Assembly: GCA_963748095.1 (NCBI GenBank)
Contig: CAVVIO010000099.1
Span: 47,905-111,904 of the forward strand
DNA from: CAVVIO01 sp963748095
GTDB taxonomy: Bacteria; Bacteroidota; Bacteroidia; Bacteroidales; UBA10428
DNA length: 64,000 nucleotides
Reading direction: 5' to 3'
Shown: positions 1 to 8,444 of the stretch, one piece after another
How positions within the stretch are numbered: the stretch's first letter is position 1
Layout of the letters: the number at the start of each line of letters is the position of its first letter
Position numbers and translations under genes: made by a program
Notes under the pieces: model-generated
The model's input: the letters and a program-made list of their open reading frames with translations, nothing else
Databases searched by the model: none
Told to the model about the DNA's origin: nothing

Positions 1-491
1 AGCAATATTTCACTATATTGTGAATAATACATTTCTACCAAATCACCCTCTTTAATGTTGTCATACATTTCTTTTTCTATATCATATCTGCAATGATTTA
101 TAATCAGATGTAATTTCTGAATTGGTTTCATTGGCTGACCCCAAAGTTTAGGAAACAAATATCCCAGGATTGGCAAATATAATGTACCGCTTCCCGCCTC
201 ATAAATTGTCCGTTCTTCTTTTTTGTTAACTCTCTCTATTTCAATTTTTTTAGTTCCTGCCTTTAAATCTTTGTTGTAGTTCCAATTTATTAAGAAGGAA
301 AGGAATACACAAAAAGTAATGATTCCCGAATTAATAATTAAAATTATGATCTGGCTTATACTGTTATTTGAATTTGACAGGTAAATTAAGTTAAATAATC
401 CTGCCAGCGTCAGAATCATAAGAGGGATAACAATTCCCGGACGCCTTTCATATTTAATTATTTTAATGTCTTTGTCTGATAGTATTATCAA
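1..491 (-). CDS. Partial two-helix membrane protein of unknown function
   Basis: The minus strand reads open from a TTG codon at 491 (an in-frame TAA lies just upstream) to the window edge, giving about 163 residues; the C-terminus is missing. Two hydrophobic segments (residues about 20-38 and 46-68) are followed by a basic, hydrophilic region, so this looks like a small inner-membrane protein with a cytoplasmic tail. I do not recognise a family. It lies 54 bases downstream of the SusC-like receptor gene on the same strand and may share its transcript. The first ATG in the frame is about 24 codons further in, inside the first helix, which is why TTG is preferred; the start is uncertain. Confidence 0.5.
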   Translation of the reverse strand, partial: MIILSDKDIKIIKYERRPGIVIPLMILTLAGLFNLIYLSNSNNSISQIIILIINSGIITFCVFLSFLINWNYNKDLKAGTKKIEIERVNKKEERTIYEAGSGTLYLPILGYLFPKLWGQPMKPIQKLHLIINHCRYDIEKEMYDNIKEGDLVEMYYSQYSEIL

Positions 492-545
492 TTCTAAAAT
501 TTTTTATGTTTTCGAATTTAGTTCTTCAATAAGTTCTCTGCAATT

Positions 546-3200
546 TTAATAATCAATTTTCAGCTCCAGTGAAAATGTCCTGGCACGGGGATAAGTGTAA
601 TAATCAATTCCATTCATTACTTCAGGATCCTGGCCTTTATAATTTGTGATAATAAAAGCATTTTGCACTGTTACAGCCATATGAATTCTTAATTTATTAT
701 TCCATACATTTTTAAAAGAATATCCCAGGCTCATATAGTCCATTCTGAAAAAAGAAGCATCTTCAACATAATAATCTGAATAATACTGGGGATTGAAAAA
801 CCGGGTGTCATTTACAGAATACGATATATTCCTTAAGTAATAAGTATATCTAAAGTACATTCCCTGATAATACCCTTGTGAATTCATATAATTATAAAGA
901 TAATTTCCCAGACTTAATCTGCCTGAAAACGAGAAATCCAGGTTTTTAAAACAAAGTATTGATGAAAGACCTGCGATAAAATTTGGATCTGCCTGTTTAT
1001 AATGGTACTTGTCTCCCAAATCACCTGAAATACCGCTCATGTCCCTGTCAACATAAATTCCTTCAGCAGGTTGACCTTCTTGATCATATACCTGTTGTAA
1101 CATATAAAATGAATTTAAGGGATATCCGGGGCTTTGAATTTGAATACGATTTATTACAGAATTGTAAGGAAATTCATTGAGATACCCGACAAATCCGGGA
1201 TTATAATTTTCCATTGAAATTATTTTATTTTTGTTATAAGAACCGTTAAAGTTTACCTGCCAGAACCAGTTCCTGGTTGAAATAACTTTCGCGTTAACCA
1301 TAAGCTCAATACCCGAATTCCTTAATTTTCCGATATTGGATAAGATATAATTGCTAAAGTTTGAGCCGGAAGGTATATATATATTCATTATCAGATCATT
1401 ACCTGTTTTGAGATAAAAATCAACAAATCCGTGTATCCGGTTTTTAAACAGTCCATAATCTATTCCTGCGTTAAAAGATGTAATTTTTTCATGTTTCAGA
1501 TGGGGATCGACAGAATAATTGGAAGAAACTGAAAAAGGCCAGTAAGCCCCTGTTGAACCAAAATTCAACTGAAAAATCAGATCTGACAGACTGGTGTAGC
1601 TTTTTAAAAAAGCCTCATTCTTTATATTCCATTTAAATGTGGAAACAAAGGAAAGTTTATTTTGATTTTTTTCGACATATCTCGATTCACCTTCCTGTCG
1701 AAAAGCAAAGTTGAAAAAATATCTATATGACTTTGAATAACTGAATCTTGCAAAAGTTGATCTTTGCTCCATATTAATATTTGAATAGGAGTCATACATT
1801 ACATTAATTGGAGTGACAGAATTCGATTTGTAATGATCAGTGGTGACGGATTGATGAAATGTTGAATAACCCACTACTAGATTGAATCTGTCAGAACCGG
1901 CCTTAAAATTTTTTGAATAATCAATAAAAAGGTCCGATTCTTGATTTTTGTAAGTTTTGTCAAGATTCTCAATAATACCCCCTCCGTAAAAATAGGTCCA
2001 GGATGCGTTAGTATCAACATTTGTACGATCTTTTATATTATAATTGTCTACTCCATAATTTAGCACAATCCTTATATCTGGGAAAAAATGCAGTGAATAA
2101 TCCAGTTTTATATTACCAATAATCCTGTTCGATTTAACCTTATCGTGTGTTTGTTCCAGCAGTGCCACTGGATTAGCAGTAGCAATTGTATTAGGTTCGC
2201 CCGATTCATATAACCATGTATAATAACCACCAAAATTGCTATTGTTAAAAACAGGCTGGGTTGGATCATAAATAACAGCATTTGTTATAGCATTTTCATT
2301 GGCAACGCTATTGTTATTGAATATCCCGTTTGCATTGATACTAATTTTCAGATGATCAGCAAAGAATACAGGAATCGCTGTGATTGATGCAGAGGTGCGG
2401 CTATATAGGGAAGTTTTCAATACCCCTTCCTGGTTAGTGTGTCCGAGTGATATTCTGTAAGGTACTTCCTTTAGAGTGCCAGAAATACTGAGATGATGAT
2501 CCTGACCCGAGGCAGTCCGATATATTTCATTTTGCCAGTCAGTATCTGAATTTCCCGGATGGGCGATAATATTTATACTATCTGCAAAATATTTATTAAA
2601 AAGATCCCTGAATCCTCCTGCTGATAATACGTTCACTTTTTTAGGAAGGGTTGAAAATCCGAACTTACTGGAATAGGAGACTTTTAATTTTTTACTTCCT
2701 TTTTTAGTGCTTATGATTATGGCCCCGTTTGCAGCCTTTTCGCCATAAACAGCAACTGCAAAAGGTCCCTTTAAAACAGTAAAACTTTCAATGTCATTCG
2801 GATTCAAATCCGGCTGATTGTCCATAATTATCATATTATCTACAACAATCAGCGGAGCGCTGTTAGTACAAAAAGAGGTTGCCCCCCTGTTGGTAATTGT
2901 AAAATCACTGCCCGGCCTTCCACTGTTCGTTGAGATCATCATTCCGGGAACTTTACCGGTTATCAGTTTCAAAGGAGAAATAAGCATTCCTTTATTAAAC
3001 ATTGAAGAATCTAAATGGACAATTGAACCTACTGCATCATTCCTGTCAGTCAATCCATAGCCGATAACTGATTTATTAATGTAAGAACCAGAAATATTTT
3101 CTTCATATATGCTACCAGTTTGACCTAAAACCGGATAAAAGAAAATAAGAATGAAGAATAATATTAATGATGAAGAATGAAACCTTCTACTGGAATACAT
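546..3200 (-). CDS. SusC/RagA-family TonB-dependent outer-membrane receptor (orphan)
   Basis: An 884-residue outer-membrane transporter. A signal peptide (residues 1-26, ending LGQ) leads almost directly into a TonB plug: GKVPGMMIS near residue 85, the SusC-type GRPG and RGATS segments, then IESFTVLKGP and GEKAANGAIIIST. The rest is a beta-barrel rich in aromatic strands, ending in a terminal Tyr. The family imports oligosaccharides or other large ligands using TonB energy. Most SusC proteins are about 1000 residues and carry an N-terminal carboxypeptidase-regulatory-like domain, which is absent here. No SusD partner lies beside it, unless one is left of the window. The substrate cannot be inferred. 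Confidence 0.9.
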   Translation of the reverse strand: MYSSRRFHSSSLILFFILIFFYPVLGQTGSIYEENISGSYINKSVIGYGLTDRNDAVGSIVHLDSSMFNKGMLISPLKLITGKVPGMMISTNSGRPGSDFTITNRGATSFCTNSAPLIVVDNMIIMDNQPDLNPNDIESFTVLKGPFAVAVYGEKAANGAIIISTKKGSKKLKVSYSSKFGFSTLPKKVNVLSAGGFRDLFNKYFADSINIIAHPGNSDTDWQNEIYRTASGQDHHLSISGTLKEVPYRISLGHTNQEGVLKTSLYSRTSASITAIPVFFADHLKISINANGIFNNNSVANENAITNAVIYDPTQPVFNNSNFGGYYTWLYESGEPNTIATANPVALLEQTHDKVKSNRIIGNIKLDYSLHFFPDIRIVLNYGVDNYNIKDRTNVDTNASWTYFYGGGIIENLDKTYKNQESDLFIDYSKNFKAGSDRFNLVVGYSTFHQSVTTDHYKSNSVTPINVMYDSYSNINMEQRSTFARFSYSKSYRYFFNFAFRQEGESRYVEKNQNKLSFVSTFKWNIKNEAFLKSYTSLSDLIFQLNFGSTGAYWPFSVSSNYSVDPHLKHEKITSFNAGIDYGLFKNRIHGFVDFYLKTGNDLIMNIYIPSGSNFSNYILSNIGKLRNSGIELMVNAKVISTRNWFWQVNFNGSYNKNKIISMENYNPGFVGYLNEFPYNSVINRIQIQSPGYPLNSFYMLQQVYDQEGQPAEGIYVDRDMSGISGDLGDKYHYKQADPNFIAGLSSILCFKNLDFSFSGRLSLGNYLYNYMNSQGYYQGMYFRYTYYLRNISYSVNDTRFFNPQYYSDYYVEDASFFRMDYMSLGYSFKNVWNNKLRIHMAVTVQNAFIITNYKGQDPEVMNGIDYYTYPRARTFSLELKIDY

Positions 3201-3599
3201 CTGTCTGATAATTAGAAATGTTTAAAACTTTTAATCAGCAATATTTCATATTTCTTCCCTGAGATACGTCAGGTCAGCAGAATTAATATTTAACTTATAT
3301 CTACCTTTTAACGAACTAAATGTAGCAGATAATTCTAAAAAAAGCAAATTTCCGCTAACGGTCATGTTCTAATTCAATTCATCATTATGAATGGAGTAAT
3401 CTAGAAATTAAAGTCAAACCATAAAATTCACATAGGTTTATCTACGTAATATAATTGCCACAGTAAAGGGGAATAGTGGTCATATAGTTGAATTATCTTA
3501 TCATTCTGTTTTTGCTTATGGATGTTCATTTCTTTCTTTTCCTGATAAAAATAATCTCTTAATAAAATAGTTATTTTTGTTAGAATATTTTATAGTAAT
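3201..3599. other. Intergenic region between divergent SusC-like receptor and ddl
   Basis: About 400 AT-rich bases without a credible ORF. It must hold the promoters of both divergent genes. The only clear promoter-like string is the ddl-proximal TATTTTTG box listed separately. I see no RNA gene or repeat. Confidence 0.5.
3572..3579 (+). promoter_or_regulatory. Putative -7 box (TAnnTTTG) of ddl
   Basis: TATTTTTG matches the Bacteroidota -7 consensus and ends 20 bases before the ddl ATG. No matching -33 TTTG lies at the expected distance, so support is from one element only. Confidence 0.4.
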
Positions 3600-4574
3600 A
3601 TGAAGAAGAACATAGCAATTGTTTCCGGTGGGAACTCATCTGAGTGGGTAATTTCGGTAAAAAGTGCCCGATTGATTCTGGACAATGTAGACAGAGAATT
3701 CTTTAATCCATATGTGGTAACTATTCACGAAAAGAACTGGAGTGTAGAAGCGGATCAGCAGGCAAATATTCCGGTTGATAAAAATGATTTCAGCTTTCAT
3801 TTGAAGGGAAATAAGATCAACTTCGACGCTGCCCTTGTGATGATCCATGGAACACCGGGCGAAGACGGTAAACTTCAGGGATACTTTGATATGCTGAATA
3901 TACCTTACACGAGTTGCGATGTTCTTACTTCTGCCATTACCTTCAATAAGGTTTTTTGCAAGAATTACCTGGAGAAATTCGGCATATCATCGGCCAGGGG
4001 TCATTTGATAAAAAAGAATGATAATGTTGATCCTGCGCAGGTCATTGCCAAAACAGGGTTACCCTGCTTCATTAAACCCAACAACGGCGGATCGAGTTTC
4101 GGAGTTACCAAGATAAAATCTATGGATGAATTTGGTAAAGCTGTGGAAGACGCATTGAAAGAAGATGATGAGGTTTTGGTTGAGGAATTCCTGGAAGGAA
4201 AAGAAATTACTTGTGGGTTATTAAAAACTTCGAAGAAAGAATATATATTTCCAATTACTGAAATTGTGAGTAAGAATGAGTTCTTTGATTACGAAGCAAA
4301 ATATACCGATGGAATGAGCGAGGAAATTACTCCCGCCCGTATATCCGATGAACTTGAAGAAGAATGTAAAAATGTATCTTCCCGTATATATGATATTCTG
4401 AACTGTAAAGGATTGGTACGCATCGATTACATCCACAGCAAAGGGAAGCTGTATCTACTGGAAGTAAATACTATTCCCGGTATGAGTCCGAACAGTATTG
4501 TTCCAAAACAGATCAGGGCAGCTAATCTAACCGTAAAAGATATATTGAAAGAAATATTGAAAGATATCCTTTAA
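3600..4574 (+). CDS. ddl: D-alanine--D-alanine ligase
   Basis: A 324-residue cytoplasmic ATP-grasp enzyme that joins two D-alanines for peptidoglycan precursor synthesis. Visible signatures in order: IAIVSGGNSSE at the N-terminus (D-Ala binding), HGTPGEDG near residue 84, the ATP-grasp segment with KPNNGGSSFGV near residue 160, VEEFLEGKEIT near residue 195, and the C-terminal metal-binding EVNTIPGMSPNS. Length is typical. It is monocistronic and converges with the small proline-rich ORF downstream. In Bacteroidota ddl often stands outside the mur cluster, as here. Confidence 0.96.
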   Translation: MKKNIAIVSGGNSSEWVISVKSARLILDNVDREFFNPYVVTIHEKNWSVEADQQANIPVDKNDFSFHLKGNKINFDAALVMIHGTPGEDGKLQGYFDMLNIPYTSCDVLTSAITFNKVFCKNYLEKFGISSARGHLIKKNDNVDPAQVIAKTGLPCFIKPNNGGSSFGVTKIKSMDEFGKAVEDALKEDDEVLVEEFLEGKEITCGLLKTSKKEYIFPITEIVSKNEFFDYEAKYTDGMSEEITPARISDELEEECKNVSSRIYDILNCKGLVRIDYIHSKGKLYLLEVNTIPGMSPNSIVPKQIRAANLTVKDILKEILKDIL

Positions 4575-4595
4575 ACTATTATTACAATTATAAAA

Positions 4596-4635
4596 AATGA
4601 AATACTGGTTGTTTCAATTAAATCAGTGTTTCATT
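4596..4635. terminator. Inverted repeat between ddl and the proline-rich ORF
   Basis: AATGAAATACTG (4596-4607) pairs with CAGTGTTTCATT (4624-4635), a 12-bp stem with one G-T wobble and a 16-base loop. It lies between two convergent genes and touches the stop codon of the minus-strand ORF, so a bidirectional terminator is plausible. No long T-tract follows. Confidence 0.45.
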
Positions 4636-4765
4636 AAACTTCTCCAATTTTTGTAGGTTGTTCATCAGGAGGAGTAGGAGGTGTGGGATCTGGAGGAGGA
4701 GGATCTGGAACAAACATGTACCGGTTTTGAATAGAATCTAAATAAGTAAAATCTGGATGTTTCAT
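4634..4765 (-). CDS. 43-residue proline-rich microprotein
   Basis: A complete short ORF starting at ATG 4765 and ending with TAA at 4634-4636. The protein starts MKHPDFTYLDSIQNRY and continues into a low-complexity run of P, D and T (FVPDPPPPDPTPP) before an acidic tail ending GEV. It has no signal peptide or membrane segment. Ten of its 43 residues are proline, unusual for random AT-rich DNA, and the ORF fills most of an otherwise empty 330-base gap. It is transcribed divergently from the first TPR-CHAT gene, so the two may share a regulatory region. No family is recognised. A substrate or partner of the CHAT proteins is conceivable but unproven. Confidence 0.55.
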   Translation of the reverse strand: MKHPDFTYLDSIQNRYMFVPDPPPPDPTPPTPPDEQPTKIGEV

Positions 4766-4865
4766 AATAAAAAGATTTTAATTAACTGCTGAAATTATTT
4801 GATTGTTATTCGAAAGATACATTTTTTTCTAAAAAATTCATACCGGATTATCATATATTTCTTTC

Positions 4866-4873
4866 TATTTTTG
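4866..4873 (+). promoter_or_regulatory. -7 box (TATTTTTG) of the first TPR-CHAT gene
   Basis: TATTTTTG 32 bases before the ATG. The surrounding stretch (TTTCTATTTTTGTG, then ATTTTTCAT) is repeated almost exactly before the second CHAT gene at 8264-8271, so the promoter was duplicated with the gene. Neither copy shows a housekeeping -33 TTTG, so recognition by the nearby ECF sigma is possible. Confidence 0.5.
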
Positions 4874-4904
4874 TGTCAAAGGATTTTTCATACCGTTACT
4901 TAAT

Positions 4905-7900
4905 ATGAAAAACAACATTATTCCACTATTACTTTTACAATTTCTGATTTTTCTGCCGGTTCAGGCATATCATCCAAATTATTCAGGCCATTATTTTGAA
5001 AACAGAGCAGATTCATTCCTCCGGTACGGGCATTACGACAGTGTGCTTTATTATTATCGAAAAGCAGAATTAAAATATGTACTGGGACATAATAATACCG
5101 GTATAATATCCTGTAAAATAAAGAAAGGAAATTATTTTACAGGTATGATGCAGACAGATTCTGCCGAAAAGATTGTTCATGACCTTGAAAGAAATAATAC
5201 AATTTTAAATGAAAAAAATCCGGAACTTTTCGGGTCTTTTGAACTGTTGAAAGGTTCATTATATTATGTAAAAGGGCAACCGGATAAAGCAATAGGAATT
5301 TTCACAAAATGCTTGAATCAGATATCCGATCAAACAATATATGGCAACAGACAACTATTTCTATTAAATCTTGGGATGTGCTATGAACAAAAAGAGCAGA
5401 ATGATTCTGCTAATTATTATTATAATGAAGTTCTTCATGTAAAACAAATGAATAATGCTGCTGACTCACTAATGACTTTCGATATTTTTAGCCGGATGAT
5501 CCGTTTTTATGTATCACAAAGTCGTTGGGAAGAAACTGAGAAACTAATTAATTTTTGTAATGAGGTTGTAAATAATTATTCTTTGGAGAATTCCTATAAG
5601 TCTATATTTTATTATGATGGCAAAGCGTATTATCAGTATAGAAAAATATTTTATACCAAGTCTCTATACAATATTAGTAAAGCTATACAGATATTAAATG
5701 CATATAGCGGATCCCATAATTATATGATCGGGTTAGAGTATTTTTTAAAAGCAAAGGTTTTACATCGGATGGATCAATTCGAACAGGCATTGAATTACTA
5801 CAATCTGGCAGCATCTTTTATTAAAAAGAACAAAGAACTTGATAAATATAAATCAGATTTCCTAATAAGTCTGGAAGACTGTTATTATAATCGTAATGAT
5901 TATAAAAATGCATTATTATATTGTCTGCAAAACTTGCAAACGAAGAAGCTGGAGAGTATTTTCAAAGGCCGGATATATAATACTATGGGCAATTGTTATT
6001 ATATGATGGGAGATATGGATAAGGCAGAGCAATCTTACAAACTTGCAGAACGAAATTATTTAAAAGAAAGATCTCCCAGTATTAAAGGATTAATAAATAT
6101 TTATTCAAGCTTATACCTGATATATAATAAAAGGAATGATATAAAAAAACAGAGAGAATATCTCAATAAAGCATATCAGATAGCAATTACACATCCGAAA
6201 ATGCTTAATATCGAATTTGGTTTCTTATATGAATATTTTACAATTTATTATAATTCTTTAGGGGATTATACTAATGCCTTGAAATACATTCAGCAGTCTC
6301 TCCATTATACTACAGACGAGTTTGAAAGCAAGAATATTTATTCAAATCCAAGTATAGAACAGATAGTATACAAAAATCTGGCTGTTGAACAATTATTTAA
6401 TAAAGCCTTTGCTCTTTATTGGTACTACAAAAAAGTAACCCACAATATTAACGATTTGAAATTCAGTCTGGAAACATACAAGTTAAGTTCAACTCTGTCA
6501 GAAAAGGTTTTTACCAGTATACTGGATGAGGATTATAAAATAAAATATGCTGCAAAAAATGTTAATACACTAAAATCAATAATCATATTAAACTGGCAGC
6601 TTTATATTAAAACCAAAAATGAAGATTACCTGGATGAAGCTTTTAAATATATAGAAAAAGAGAAAGCTATAACTTTGCTATCTTATCTGAATGATAACCA
6701 GGCAATGAATTATGCAGGCATTCCCGACACATTGATAGCATATGAAAGAGAACTGAAAAAGAGGAAGGGAGAAATAGACTTCAAATTACAATCTGGGGAA
6801 TCTATAGTGGATGAAGATATCCAATCAAAAGATGCTGTAAGATCAGAACTAAATATTCTAAATATCAAATATGAAAACCTGATCGAATTGATGGAAAAAA
6901 ATTATCCTGAGTATTTTAACCTCAAATATAATTTAAAGGTGAGTTCAATTGGTGAAGTACAAAAAAGTTTGAAGAGTGATCAGGTACTGGCTGAATATGT
7001 GTTGGATGACAGCTATCTTTACATTTTCGTTGTTACACCTGATAGTAAAAAACTGATATGTGAGGATGATCTGCACATGAAACCGTTGATTGTAAAACTG
7101 AATAAATTGTTATCGGGTTATAGTTACGGGGATTATGATATTGATGGATATAAATCTTTTGTAGAAGTAGCCGATACACTTTATAAGTTACTAATAAAAC
7201 CATTTGAAGACCTAATACAGGGAAAACGACTGATAATAGTTCCCGATGCGGAATTAAATACGATTCCTTTCGAAGTATTGTTGACCCATAATGTTAAAAA
7301 TACCAGTTATATCGATTATAAGCAATTACCCTACCTGATCTGTAAAAACCCGGTGAGTTATGCTTATTCTGCTTCTATACTGAGTTTCCAGAAAAAGGAT
7401 AAAATCAGGGGGACACGTTTACTGGCTTTTGCCCCGGATTACAAAACCTGGGCTGATCGTAAGTATGCTGATAATTCAGAATACATGGTATTAAAAGGAA
7501 TTGTAAATAATCTGTTGCCGGGAGCTGTCAATGAAGTAAAGGGAATCACCAAAATTTACCATGGGAAACGATTTATTGGAGATAATGCTACGGAATCGAA
7601 CTTTAAACAAGTTGCTGCAAAATACGATATTATCCACATGGCCATGCATACCGCCCTTGATGATAAAAATCCTATGTACTCCGAACTCATCTTTTCGGCT
7701 CCGGATAATAAAAAAGAAGATGGTCTGTTGCATACTTTTGAAATATACGGGATGAAGATTCCTGCCAACCTGGTGGTGTTGAGTGGCTGCAATACGGGGG
7801 CCGGACAAGTGCATCAGGGGGAGGGAATATTAAGTCTGGCACGCAGTTTTGTGTATGCCGGAAGTGCCAGCCTGATACTTACACAATGGTCGGTAGCAGA

Positions 7901-8174
7901 TAAGGCAAGTTCCATCCTGATGAATTCGTTTTATGAAAATTTATCAAAAAAAGAAACGAAAGATGTAGCATTGCAACAAGCTAAACTTACTTACCTGCAA
8001 AATACTGATCCACTCAAATCGCATCCCTTTTATTGGGCGGCGTATGAAAACTTTGGTGATACACGCCCTATTTATTACAGGTCTAAAAATGAATATATTA
8101 TTATCGGCTTTTTCAGCTTGCTGATGCTGATAGAAGTATTTTTTATCAGGAAAAAATTAAGGAAGCTTTTTTAA
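4905..8174 (+). CDS. Exported TPR-CHAT caspase-like protein, copy 1
   Basis: A 1089-residue protein: signal peptide 1-21 (ends PVQA), a long helical region of degenerate tetratricopeptide repeats (about 25-560), a linker rich in KEKAI and helix-forming residues, then a C-terminal CHAT (caspase HetF-associated) peptidase domain (about 670-1055). The catalytic pair is visible as His915 in HMAMHTA and Cys962 in LSGCNTG, followed by GEGILSLARSFVYAG. A final hydrophobic helix (about 1063-1080) with a basic tail KKLRKLF anchors the C-terminus in the inner membrane, placing the protease in the periplasm. CHAT domains are cysteine proteases in several signalling systems. It lies beside an ECF sigma/anti-sigma pair and a close paralogue. 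Confidence 0.9.
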   Translation: MKNNIIPLLLLQFLIFLPVQAYHPNYSGHYFENRADSFLRYGHYDSVLYYYRKAELKYVLGHNNTGIISCKIKKGNYFTGMMQTDSAEKIVHDLERNNTILNEKNPELFGSFELLKGSLYYVKGQPDKAIGIFTKCLNQISDQTIYGNRQLFLLNLGMCYEQKEQNDSANYYYNEVLHVKQMNNAADSLMTFDIFSRMIRFYVSQSRWEETEKLINFCNEVVNNYSLENSYKSIFYYDGKAYYQYRKIFYTKSLYNISKAIQILNAYSGSHNYMIGLEYFLKAKVLHRMDQFEQALNYYNLAASFIKKNKELDKYKSDFLISLEDCYYNRNDYKNALLYCLQNLQTKKLESIFKGRIYNTMGNCYYMMGDMDKAEQSYKLAERNYLKERSPSIKGLINIYSSLYLIYNKRNDIKKQREYLNKAYQIAITHPKMLNIEFGFLYEYFTIYYNSLGDYTNALKYIQQSLHYTTDEFESKNIYSNPSIEQIVYKNLAVEQLFNKAFALYWYYKKVTHNINDLKFSLETYKLSSTLSEKVFTSILDEDYKIKYAAKNVNTLKSIIILNWQLYIKTKNEDYLDEAFKYIEKEKAITLLSYLNDNQAMNYAGIPDTLIAYERELKKRKGEIDFKLQSGESIVDEDIQSKDAVRSELNILNIKYENLIELMEKNYPEYFNLKYNLKVSSIGEVQKSLKSDQVLAEYVLDDSYLYIFVVTPDSKKLICEDDLHMKPLIVKLNKLLSGYSYGDYDIDGYKSFVEVADTLYKLLIKPFEDLIQGKRLIIVPDAELNTIPFEVLLTHNVKNTSYIDYKQLPYLICKNPVSYAYSASILSFQKKDKIRGTRLLAFAPDYKTWADRKYADNSEYMVLKGIVNNLLPGAVNEVKGITKIYHGKRFIGDNATESNFKQVAAKYDIIHMAMHTALDDKNPMYSELIFSAPDNKKEDGLLHTFEIYGMKIPANLVVLSGCNTGAGQVHQGEGILSLARSFVYAGSASLILTQWSVADKASSILMNSFYENLSKKETKDVALQQAKLTYLQNTDPLKSHPFYWAAYENFGDTRPIYYRSKNEYIIIGFFSLLMLIEVFFIRKKLRKLF

Positions 8175-8263
8175 TTTTTTATTACCTGCTGCAATATCTA
8201 ATTTTTCCTGTTAATTAAGATTCATTATAATAGCGCCACTCAATTTTATCATTTATTTATTTC

Positions 8264-8271
8264 TATTTTTG
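8264..8271 (+). promoter_or_regulatory. -7 box (TATTTTTG) of the second TPR-CHAT gene
   Basis: TATTTTTG 32 bases before the ATG at 8303, the same position and context as in the first CHAT gene, showing that the duplicated unit included its promoter. Confidence 0.5.
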
Positions 8272-8302
8272 TGCACCATGATTTTTCATGCCGTTTTTAA
8301 AG

Positions 8303-8401
8303 ATGAAGAATAACAAAGTCGCAATTTGGATTATTTTTTCTTTTTCATTTTCTGATTTTTCTGCCTGTTCAGGCAATTCGAACCGATGCTTCAAATCCTA
8401 A
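8303..8401 (+). other. Signal-peptide fragment split from the second CHAT gene by a +1 frameshift
   Basis: ATG 8303 opens a 32-codon frame (MKNNKVAIWIIF...) that ends at TAA 8399-8401. Removing one T from the T6 run at 8334-8339 changes the frame so that it reads FLIFLPVQA, then IRTDASNPNFSGRYFENKAD, and continues without a stop into the long CHAT reading frame. This is colinear with the signal peptide of copy 1. The full gene would then span 8303-11597 and encode about 1097 residues. Confidence 0.75.
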
Positions 8402-8444
8402 TTTTTCTGGCCGATACTTCGAAAACAAAGCAGATTCGCTATAC

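Noticed and set aside
546..3200. Polysaccharide utilisation locus
   Set aside because: No SusD, glycoside hydrolase or regulator lies near the receptor in the window.
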